NCBI GenBank assembly: GCA_025449805.1
Contig: JANWIR010000030.1
Coordinates: forward strand, 1 to 34,610
Length of the DNA stretch: 34,610 nt
Direction: 5' to 3'
From: Acidimicrobiales bacterium
GTDB lineage: Bacteria; Actinomycetota; Acidimicrobiia; Acidimicrobiales; RAAP-2
How positions within the stretch are numbered: position 1 is the first letter of the stretch; each line of letters opens with the position of its first letter. The translations under genes were made by a program, and so were the position numbers. This document shows, piece by piece, positions 11,664-17,366 of this stretch. A model generated the notes under the pieces. The model saw only the letters and a program-made list of their open reading frames with translations. It was not told where the DNA came from and made no database searches.

Positions 11664-12833
11664 TTAGGGACGTGCCGCGCCGATGAGACCCGAGGTAAAG
11701 AGCGGGGCCAGAGACACACTGGTGCCCGAATGCGCGGCGGCGATGGTGGTGTTGACGCCCCACGGTCCACTGCCGACGTACATGACCTCGTGGTCGACCG
11801 CGTGGTCACCGTCGAGGTTGTAATAGAACAGCAGGTCGCCGGGCTGTAACTGCGTGAGTGGTACGTGGTGCATGGCCGGCCACTGGGTCTCGGTGGTGCG
11901 CGGAATCGCGATGCCGGCCTTCGCCCAGGCCCACTGGGTCAGACCCGAACAGTCAAAGCCCACGCCCGGCGTCTCGCCGCCCCACACGTAGGGCACGCCG
12001 ATTTGGCTCTTCGCGAACGCAACGGCGGCTAAACCCTGTTTGGAGCCGGCGATTTCGGCGATGGCGGGCACGGTGATGGCCGACTGGATGGCCGAGATGA
12101 CCTGGTTGGCGGCGCTCTGGCCACCAACGACCGAAGCCGCGTTGATGGCCTGGGTCTCACCGGCCTGGTTGTGCGCCCGTGCGGCGGCGACGCCGGCCGC
12201 GATCTCGTAGGTGATGATCTCGCCCTTGAGACGAGTAGTGACCTTCTCTAACGTGGCGCGCGTTTGGTTGGAGCGTTGGATGTTTTCCGCGAGCAGAAAC
12301 TGCATGGCCGCGGTCTGGTGCTGCTTTTGGAGGCGCTGCGCGGCGAGTTGCGCGACGGTGTGCTCGAGCGACTTCTTCTGGGCGACGTACGTATCACGCA
12401 GTTGATTCAAGTCACCCACCACCTGTTGCTCGTAGACGTTGCGCGCGTCGGCGTTGGTGACCTTTTGGCGAAACAGCGAGAGAATCTGCGCGTCGGCGGC
12501 GCCGAGGACGTACGCGCGCACGACCGCCACGACCAACTGCTGCGACGTGGCGGCGATCGAGGTCCGCTTGGAGGCTTCTTGACTCTGGAGTCGTTGAATG
12601 TTGGCTTCGATGACGGCCAGCTTCGCCTTGTCGGCGTCGTACTGGTTCGCCGCAATTTCACTGGCCTTCTCTTGCTGGGAGAGCTCGAGCGAGAGCGTGG
12701 CGATCTGGCCCTGGGTCTGTTGGATCGACTGGGCCTGCGCCACCAGGGGGGTCGCCAAGGCCGCCACGAGGGTCGCGGCGAGAACTACGAGGGGGGTCGT
12801 TCGTGTCGTGCCCCGACGACGCACGCGAAACAT
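11664..12833 (-). CDS. Secreted NlpC/P60 peptidoglycan endopeptidase with N-terminal coiled coil (RipA/RipC-like)
   Basis: 389 residues. Signal peptide at residues 1-35 (basic start, LVVLAATLVAALATPLVAQAQ). A long helical, Gln/Ala-rich coiled-coil region follows, about 37-205. The C-terminal NlpC/P60 domain spans about 268-385: FAKSQIGVPYVWGGETPG, FDCSGLTQWAWAKAG (catalytic Cys295), LQPGDLLFYYNLDG and VDHEVMYVG (catalytic His348). The architecture matches actinobacterial cell-separation hydrolases, where the coiled coil restrains the enzyme until bound by a divisome partner (family knowledge, inferred here). It cleaves D-Glu-meso-Dap-type stem peptide links. The ATG has no Shine-Dalgarno but has a -10-like TAGCCT 6 nt upstream. 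First gene of a two-gene operon with the GT2. Confidence 0.93.
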   Translation of the reverse strand: MFRVRRRGTTRTTPLVVLAATLVAALATPLVAQAQSIQQTQGQIATLSLELSQQEKASEIAANQYDADKAKLAVIEANIQRLQSQEASKRTSIAATSQQLVVAVVRAYVLGAADAQILSLFRQKVTNADARNVYEQQVVGDLNQLRDTYVAQKKSLEHTVAQLAAQRLQKQHQTAAMQFLLAENIQRSNQTRATLEKVTTRLKGEIITYEIAAGVAAARAHNQAGETQAINAASVVGGQSAANQVISAIQSAITVPAIAEIAGSKQGLAAVAFAKSQIGVPYVWGGETPGVGFDCSGLTQWAWAKAGIAIPRTTETQWPAMHHVPLTQLQPGDLLFYYNLDGDHAVDHEVMYVGSGPWGVNTTIAAAHSGTSVSLAPLFTSGLIGAARP

Positions 12834-12845
12834 AGAACCAGGCTA
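12834..12845 (-). promoter_or_regulatory. Candidate leaderless promoter for the NlpC/P60 gene
   Basis: On the minus strand TAGCCT (12845-12840) is followed by six bases and then the ATG (12833-12831). The 6-nt spacing places the transcription start at or next to the A of ATG. No ribosome-binding site exists between. A recognisable -35 is not seen. Confidence 0.5.
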
Positions 12846-12872
12846 GTTGGGCTTGCCGCGAAATTCGGGTCG

Positions 12873-12901
12873 TTGGACGAAACGAGCCGGTGCGTTAGCG
12901 T
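12873..12901 (+). promoter_or_regulatory. Promoter of the tRNA gene
   Basis: TTGGAC (12873-12878), then exactly 17 bp, then TAGCGT (12896-12901). This is a good match to the housekeeping sigma consensus and the best -35/-10 pair noticed in the window. The predicted start is around 12908, about 10 nt before the mature tRNA 5' end, leaving a short leader for RNase P. Confidence 0.65.
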
Positions 12902-12918
12902 TACGGGGTCGCGACCGT

Positions 12919-12992
12919 GGGGGCGTAGCCCAATTGGCAGAGGCAGGGCGCTTAAACCGCCTCCAGTGAGGGTTCGAGTCCCTTCGCCCCTA
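12919..12992 (+). tRNA. tRNA with anticodon UAA (predicted Leu), short variable loop
   Basis: 74 nt fold into a cloverleaf. Acceptor 12919-12925 pairs with 12985-12991 (six Watson-Crick pairs plus G1-U72). The D-arm begins GCCC, with loop AATTGGCAG and AGGC closing. Anticodon stem GGGCG/CGCCT; loop CTTAAAC with anticodon TAA at 12953-12955. T-arm GAGGG/CCCTT with TTCGAGT loop. Discriminator A at 12992; the CCA tail is not encoded. Anticodon UAA and A73 predict leucine. However, bacterial tRNA-Leu is normally class II with a long variable arm, and here the variable region is only CCAGT (5 nt). The D-arm (three firm pairs, C13-A22 mismatch, AATTGGCAGAGGC) still resembles class II Leu D-arms. 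Promoter upstream, weak terminator downstream. Confidence 0.85.
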
Positions 12993-12995
12993 CGC

Positions 12996-13018
12996 GTCGA
13001 GGGTGTTCGACAATATTT
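12996..13018 (+). terminator. Weak intrinsic terminator after the tRNA
   Basis: A perfect 5-bp stem GTCGA (12996-13000)/TCGAC (13007-13011) with a 6-nt loop is followed immediately by AATATTT, an unusually AT-rich patch in this sequence. The stem is short, so termination may be partial. Confidence 0.4.
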
Positions 13019-13020
13019 AG

Positions 13021-13032
13021 TAGCGTTGTCCC
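13021..13032 (+). promoter_or_regulatory. Candidate leaderless promoter for the Thr-tailed membrane protein
   Basis: TAGCGT at 13021-13026 is followed by TGTCCC and then the GTG at 13033. The 6-nt gap fits a leaderless transcript. There is no Shine-Dalgarno and no convincing -35. Confidence 0.5.
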
Positions 13033-13830
13033 GTGGCTAAAAGCGCTTCGGGTAAATGGGTCAGTCGCGTCGGTGCGTCCGGCGGTGGCAAGTCGTATCA
13101 ACGGCGACGTCCGTCCAACTTCATCGGCGCGATCACGTTGATCGTCGTGCTGGGTCTCTTGACCACGATTTACTCGCGCTACGAGTATCAACACCCCGCG
13201 GTGACGACGACCGCGCCCCAGGTCGCGCCGGCGATTGGCACCACCTGGTACGCCGCGCTGTCGCTGCAGGCCTGCGGCGAACGTCTGCCGTTCTTGAACG
13301 CCGACCCGAACTTCAAGGGTGGCTTCAAGGTCCGGGCCGCCAACGTCCTTCAGATCAGTCCCACCTCGCCCGCTGACGCGGGCAACAACGCCACGCTCAA
13401 GCAGTTCGCCGCGGAGTTCCCCGGACTCGTGTTGACCTCTAGCAAGTTGGCGGTGCCGACCGCGACCGGTCTCGTGAATCCCAAGACGACCTACGCGAAC
13501 GGGCAGACCTGTCCTACGGGCTCTAAGTACGCCGGTCAGAAGGGTTCCGTTGTCTACGCCTACTGGCGCTCCTTCGGACAAAAGACGCCGACTCTCACGA
13601 CGGACCCCGCGTCGATCAAGTTCTCGCAGTACCTGCGCGTGTCGATGGCCTTTGAGCCCAAGGGCGTCACGCCCCTCGCGCCGTTGCAGGTCAGCGTGAA
13701 CGACATGGTGGCCGCGACGCAGGCGACCACGACGACGACCGCGCCGGTTGCCACGACGACCGTTCCCGCTACGACGAGTACGACTGCCCCCAATGCGGGA
13801 TCGACCACCACCACCACGTCGAAGGGCTGA
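13033..13830 (+). CDS. Single-pass membrane protein with Thr-rich C-terminal tail, unknown function
   Basis: 265 residues. A basic, Gly/Ser-rich cytoplasmic N terminus (residues 1-33) leads to one transmembrane helix (FIGAITLIVVLGLLTTIY), then an extracytoplasmic domain of about 170 residues. The domain holds two Cys (QACGERLPF and QTCPTGSKY) that could form a disulfide. The last 35 or so residues are low complexity (runs of Thr with Ala/Pro/Val), a possible wall-spanning or O-glycosylated stalk. I do not recognise a named family with certainty. The segment GERLPFLNADPNFKGG reads like a small compact domain. It ends 2 bp before the mannose-1-phosphate guanylyltransferase gene, so the two are probably cotranscribed from the leaderless promoter. 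Confidence 0.82.
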   Translation: MAKSASGKWVSRVGASGGGKSYQRRRPSNFIGAITLIVVLGLLTTIYSRYEYQHPAVTTTAPQVAPAIGTTWYAALSLQACGERLPFLNADPNFKGGFKVRAANVLQISPTSPADAGNNATLKQFAAEFPGLVLTSSKLAVPTATGLVNPKTTYANGQTCPTGSKYAGQKGSVVYAYWRSFGQKTPTLTTDPASIKFSQYLRVSMAFEPKGVTPLAPLQVSVNDMVAATQATTTTTAPVATTTVPATTSTTAPNAGSTTTTTSKG

Positions 13831-13832
13831 GC

Positions 13833-14858
13833 TTGCAGTCGATCATCTTGGTCGGCGGTAAGGGAACGCGGCTTCGACCGCTCACGTACGAAACACCCAA
13901 GCAGATGCTGCCCCTGGTGGGCGCGCCGATGATCGAGTCCGTGATGTCGACCCTCGCGGTTCACGGTGTCACCGACGCGGTGCTGTCGCTCGGTTATCTG
14001 CCCGACCGCTTTACCGCGGCCTACCCGAGCAACGTGATTGCGGGTGTTCGCGTCACGTACGCGGTGGAGCCCGAACCACTCGACACCGCCGGCGCGATTC
14101 GCTTCGCCGCGCAGTTCGCGGGCATCGACGAGACCTTCGTGGTCGTGAACGGCGACGTCCTCAGTGACCTCGATCTCACGGCCCTCGTCGCGTTTCACCG
14201 ACACCGCGGCGCCGAAGCGACCATTGCGCTCACGCCCGTCGATGATCCGTCGGGTTTTGGAGTGGTCGCGACCGACGCGCAGGGACGCGTGAGCGCGTTC
14301 ATCGAAAAGCCGCCCGCGGGCGAGGCGCCGAGCAACCTCATCAACGCCGGCGTGTACGTCTTTGAGTCCTCGGTCCTACCTCTCATCGACCCCTCACGGC
14401 CGGTCAGCGTGGAGCGCGAGATCTTTCCCGCGCTGGTCGCGCGCGGCACACTGTTCGCGAACGCCGTCGACGCCTACTGGATTGACACCGGCACGCCACA
14501 GACTTACCTTCGCGCCAACGTTGACGTCTTGCGCGGACGTCGTTCCCAGCGCGACTTCCCCGGCGTGCTCGACGGGTCGTGGTGCCACCCGAGCGCGACG
14601 ATCGACCCGACGGCGAAGGTCACCAACAGCGTCGTCGACGCGAACTGCGTCGTCGGCGCGCACGTGGTGCTGGAAGACGCCGTGCTACTGCCCCGAGCGA
14701 TCGTGCAAAGTGAGTGCGTGATTCGTGGTTCCATCATCGGCCCCGAGGCCGTTATTGGTACCGGTTCCGAGCTCGGCCCCACGTGCGTCGTCGGTGCGCA
14801 CGAGTACGTTGCACCCGCGTCGCAGTTGAGTGGTGACGTGCGCCTGGGCGGCGTCTAG
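13833..14858 (+). CDS. Mannose-1-phosphate guanylyltransferase-like sugar nucleotidyltransferase
   Basis: 341 residues, two domains. The N-terminal nucleotidyltransferase (1-235) has ILVGGKGTRLRPLT (nucleotide-binding G-G-K/x-G-T-R-L-R-P), KQMLPLVGAPMIE, YAVEPEPLDTAGAI, VVNGDVLSDLD (metal Asp), FIEKP and YWIDTGTPQTYLRAN. The C-terminal hexapeptide-repeat beta-helix is HPSATIDPTAKVTNSVVDANCVVGAHVVLEDAVLLP onwards in pieces. This layout is that of eukaryote/actinobacteria-type GMPP (Rv3264c-like), which makes GDP-mannose from GTP and mannose-1-phosphate; glucose-1-phosphate thymidylyl/uridylyl activity cannot be fully excluded. TTG start 13833 has GAAGGG upstream. It lies next to cofE/cofD, as in mycobacteria. 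Confidence 0.85.
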   Translation: MQSIILVGGKGTRLRPLTYETPKQMLPLVGAPMIESVMSTLAVHGVTDAVLSLGYLPDRFTAAYPSNVIAGVRVTYAVEPEPLDTAGAIRFAAQFAGIDETFVVVNGDVLSDLDLTALVAFHRHRGAEATIALTPVDDPSGFGVVATDAQGRVSAFIEKPPAGEAPSNLINAGVYVFESSVLPLIDPSRPVSVEREIFPALVARGTLFANAVDAYWIDTGTPQTYLRANVDVLRGRRSQRDFPGVLDGSWCHPSATIDPTAKVTNSVVDANCVVGAHVVLEDAVLLPRAIVQSECVIRGSIIGPEAVIGTGSELGPTCVVGAHEYVAPASQLSGDVRLGGV

Positions 14859-14903
14859 CGCGCGGTTCCTCGACGGGTCGCTCTCGCGACGTTGACGCGC
14901 TAG
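14855..14903. terminator. Inverted repeat between convergent genes, possible bidirectional terminator
   Basis: CTAGCGCG (14855-14862) and CGCGCTAG (14896-14903) are perfect 8-bp inverted arms; each contains the TAG stop of one of the converging genes. Inside, GTCGC-TCTC-GCGAC (14877-14890) forms a second small hairpin. There is no U-tract, so this could be a Rho-independent-like structure of GC-rich genomes or simply a stabilising 3' end for both mRNAs. Confidence 0.4.
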
Positions 14904-15610
14904 CGAAAGAGGTCGCCCTGGGGCGCGCGCACGACGCTTTGGGCCACGGAACCTTCACCGAAGAACGACGCGTCCAGTCCGCGCAGCAGCGCAAAGGGCG
15001 TACCGGCGGCCTTGTGCAGTACCAAGTGGGCGGCGCCGGCAATTTCGTCGGCGACGGCAATCTCGGTCGCTTCCAGGAGCCGACCGTTCGCGTCGACGGT
15101 GCCGCGCAGATCGAGAATGGGCTGCAGCCCCGCGACACCTATTGCCACGTCGGTCACGCCGTTGCGCCAGGCGCGACCGAAGGTGTCGGTGATGACGACC
15201 GCGAGCGAAACGCCGAGTCGGTGTCGCAGCGACGCGCGCAGACCCCGCGCCGAAAGGTCGGGGTCGTCGGGCAACAGCACCGCCGTGCCGTCGTCGGTGT
15301 TCGACAGATCGACGCCCGCGTTGGCGTTCACGAAGCCGTGACGCGTCTCGGTGATGAACAGCGTTCCCCGACGGCGAAGCACCCGAACGGCCTCGCCTTC
15401 GATGAGGCGGCGCTTGTCGTCGTCGGTGCCGTCAAAGGCGACCACGCGCCCCTCGGATTTCGAGACGACCTTGGAGGTCACGACGAGTAGGTCGCCGTCG
15501 TCGGCGGTCAGCGAAGCGTGCTCGAGCGCTCGGACGACCAGATCGGCGAGGTCGTCGCCGGGGCGGACCTCGCCCTCGTGGGCGAGGGCGCGAATGATGA
15601 GCTCACTCAC
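14900..15610 (-). CDS. cofE: Coenzyme F420-0:L-glutamate ligase
   Basis: 236 residues. Adds the first glutamates to F420-0 by gamma linkage using GTP. Family signatures: GDDLADLVVRALEHA, LLVVTSKVVSKSEGRVV, ETRHGFVNANAGVDLSNTDDGTAVLLPDDPDLSARGLR in pieces, VVITDTFGRAWRNGVTDVAIGVAG, ADEIAGAAHLV and PFALLRGLD. The length equals the archaeal stand-alone CofE. The C-terminal FMN/nitroreductase domain present in mycobacterial FbiB is absent, so reduction of dehydro-F420-0 needs a separate enzyme. The GTG start overlaps the cofD stop by 4 bp (GTGA on the minus strand). Confidence 0.94.
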   Translation of the reverse strand: MSELIIRALAHEGEVRPGDDLADLVVRALEHASLTADDGDLLVVTSKVVSKSEGRVVAFDGTDDDKRRLIEGEAVRVLRRRGTLFITETRHGFVNANAGVDLSNTDDGTAVLLPDDPDLSARGLRASLRHRLGVSLAVVITDTFGRAWRNGVTDVAIGVAGLQPILDLRGTVDANGRLLEATEIAVADEIAGAAHLVLHKAAGTPFALLRGLDASFFGEGSVAQSVVRAPQGDLFR

Positions 15611-16521
15611 GACAACACCGCCTGGGCGAGTCGACGCGCGTCGGCCTCGTGCGTCATGATCGTCGTCGTGACGATGACGCGGTGTCCGCGCGCGCGCAGG
15701 GTCTCGGCGTGTTCGTCGTCGCGCTCATCGATGATCCAGGTGCCCACGAGGTCGCCGTAAAAGTCGGCGACGCCCAGGCACGACACCGCGAAACCGAGTT
15801 CGCCGAGCAGTCGATCCGCCGGCCCCTTGAGGGCGGCGCCCGCGATGATGGGCGAGACCGCGACGACGTCGTCGCGACGCGCGCGTACGAGTGCGCGCGC
15901 GTCGCCAATCTGGAAAATCGGGTCGATGGAGATGAGTGGATTCGACGGCGCGATGACGATCCGCGCACTCGCGCTCATCGCCTCGCGTGCCTCGGGCGTG
16001 AGGCGCGCGTCGGTTGCGCCCTCGACGCGTAGCGATTGCACGACGACGTCGTGGTGGTGTTGGACGAAGTACTCCTGAAAGCTCAAGGTCCCGATGGGCG
16101 TGTCGAAGACTGTCGCGACCGGATCGTTGGTCACGGGTAACAACGTCACGTTCACCCCAAAGCGAGCTGACAGCTCGGCCGTGACGTCAGTTTTCGTGGC
16201 GCCTTCGCGCAGTCGCTGCGTGCGATAGAGGTGGGTGGCGAGGTCGCGGTCGCCGAGGGAAAACCACGAGGCGCCACCGAGTGCCGTGAGTTCACTCATG
16301 ACACGCCACGTTTCACCGGCGAGTCCCCAACCCGTGACGTCGTTGTTGAGTCCGGCCAGGGTGTAGTTAATCGTGTCGAGGTCGGGACAGATCATGAGGC
16401 CGTGTAGCTCCAGGTCGTCGCCCACGTTGACGACGGCGCGCAGTTGCGAGGGGTCGACGATGAGGCTGAGGGCTCGGAGTAGTCGCGCGGCCCCAACGCC
16501 GCCACTCAGGACACAGATCAC
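15607..16521 (-). CDS. cofD: 2-phospho-L-lactate (phosphoenolpyruvate) transferase, F420 synthesis
   Basis: 304 residues. Transfers the phosphoenolpyruvyl or phospholactyl group from its GDP donor to Fo, making (dehydro)F420-0. Recognised from ICVLSGGVGAARLLRAL at the start, NVGDDLELHGLMICPDLDTINYTLAGL, WGLAGETWRVM, SLGDRDLATHLYRTQRLREGATKTDVTAEL in pieces, and the late APSNPLISIDPIF and DFYGDLVGTWIID. GTG 16521 is chosen because a TAGTGT -10 hexamer lies 7 nt upstream and the resulting N terminus matches the family; ATG 16551 would add ten residues. First gene of a two-gene cofD-cofE operon, divergent from the serine hydrolase gene with 38 bp between starts. Confidence 0.93.
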   Translation of the reverse strand: MICVLSGGVGAARLLRALSLIVDPSQLRAVVNVGDDLELHGLMICPDLDTINYTLAGLNNDVTGWGLAGETWRVMSELTALGGASWFSLGDRDLATHLYRTQRLREGATKTDVTAELSARFGVNVTLLPVTNDPVATVFDTPIGTLSFQEYFVQHHHDVVVQSLRVEGATDARLTPEAREAMSASARIVIAPSNPLISIDPIFQIGDARALVRARRDDVVAVSPIIAGAALKGPADRLLGELGFAVSCLGVADFYGDLVGTWIIDERDDEHAETLRARGHRVIVTTTIMTHEADARRLAQAVLS

Positions 16522-16559
16522 TCTCGAAACACTAGGTGGCGTCACTATCATCGAGTGCT
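16522..16559. promoter_or_regulatory. Divergent overlapping leaderless promoters (cofD and serine-hydrolase operon)
   Basis: In 38 bp, the minus strand carries TAGTGT (16534-16529) 7 nt before the cofD GTG, and the plus strand carries TATCAT (16546-16551) 8 nt before the GTG at 16560. The -35 regions would each fall beyond the other's -10, so the two polymerases compete for the same DNA. Neither gene has a Shine-Dalgarno. Confidence 0.5.
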
Positions 16560-17366
16560 GTGAGCGCGGCCCTCCTTGACCAGTGGCCCGGCGCGTCAAG
16601 TTGCGTCGTTGTGAAACTACGTGACGGCGCGGTCGTTCGCGTCCACGACGAGGGCGATCTCGAGGTGGTGCGCCCGTGGGCCTCGGTGACGAAGATGGCC
16701 GTCGCGTTGGCGGTGGGCGTCGAGGTGGACTGGGATCTGCACGCCTACGACGAAGTCGTCGGGCCGAACGGCGCGACGCTCGCGCACCTGCTGTCACACT
16801 CGAGCGGCCTAGGCTTCGAGGAGGGTGAGCGGGTCCGTGACGTCGGTGAACGGCGCGTCTACTCCAACGTCGGCATTGACCGGGCGGTCGAAGCCATCGT
16901 CGGCGCGGCGAGCCCCGCCCAGTGGCTCAAGAGTCGGGTCTTTGACGCGCTGGGGATGCACTCGAGTGCGTTGCGGGGACGCCCCTGCGCCGACGGGTTC
17001 GGCTCCACGGCCGACCTCGCCCTCCTCGCGCGGGCCTGGCTGCGCGGTGACGGGGTGTCGGACGCGACGCGCGAACGGATCGTGACGCCGTACCTGCCGG
17101 CGTTGGCGGGCATCGTGCCGGGCTTTGGTCGCTTCAGTCCCTGCCCCTGGGGACTCGGCCCGGAAGTGCGCGGCACGAAGCGTCACTGGATGGGGGACTG
17201 GCCCGAAGCGAGTTTCGGCCACTTTGGTCAGAGTGGGGCGCTACTCCTGGTGAATCTCGACGAGGGGATCGCGGTCGTGGCGACCACCGAGGTCCCGTTT
17301 GGCCCGTGGGCCGTCGAACTCTGGCCGACCTGGACGAGCCGCGTTCGCGAGCTCGCGTTGTCGTGA
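16560..17366 (+). CDS. Beta-lactamase-fold serine hydrolase (class C/PBP4* type), cytoplasmic
   Basis: 268 residues. Catalytic motifs: S-V-T-K (S42, K45) for SxxK, Y-S-N (Y101-N103) for YxN, and H-F-G (221-223) at the KTG position. LLSHSSGLGFEEGE and VFDALGMHSSALRG are further serine-hydrolase hallmarks. There is no signal peptide or transmembrane helix, so unlike DD-peptidases it should act in the cytoplasm; esterase or small-amide hydrolase activity is possible. The domain is shorter than class C beta-lactamases (about 360), consistent with the compact DUF/esterase-like subgroup. GTG 16560 follows a leaderless -10. It is translationally coupled (GTGA) to the GT4-like gene. Confidence 0.87.
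   Translation: MSAALLDQWPGASSCVVVKLRDGAVVRVHDEGDLEVVRPWASVTKMAVALAVGVEVDWDLHAYDEVVGPNGATLAHLLSHSSGLGFEEGERVRDVGERRVYSNVGIDRAVEAIVGAASPAQWLKSRVFDALGMHSSALRGRPCADGFGSTADLALLARAWLRGDGVSDATRERIVTPYLPALAGIVPGFGRFSPCPWGLGPEVRGTKRHWMGDWPEASFGHFGQSGALLLVNLDEGIAVVATTEVPFGPWAVELWPTWTSRVRELALS

Noticed and set aside
10880-11686. A 268-codon plus-strand frame opposite the GT2 gene
   Set aside because: Shadow of the GT2 and NlpC coding sequences; composition is Arg/Glu/Val-rich with no domain.
12953-12955. A bldA-type developmental switch through rare TTA codons
   Set aside because: TTA codons are present in ordinary genes such as mfd, cotranscribed loci and the membrane genes, so UUA does not look like a reserved rare codon here.
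12264-13040. A 258-codon plus-strand frame opposite the NlpC/P60 gene and running through the tRNA
   Set aside because: It is antisense to a clear NlpC/P60 coding sequence, reads Arg/Leu/Gly-rich with no domain, and would cover the tRNA and its promoter.
13725-13825. The ACGACG/ACCACC repeats as a microsatellite or CRISPR-like array
   Set aside because: They are simply Thr codon runs in the low-complexity tail of the 13033 protein, with no regular spacers.
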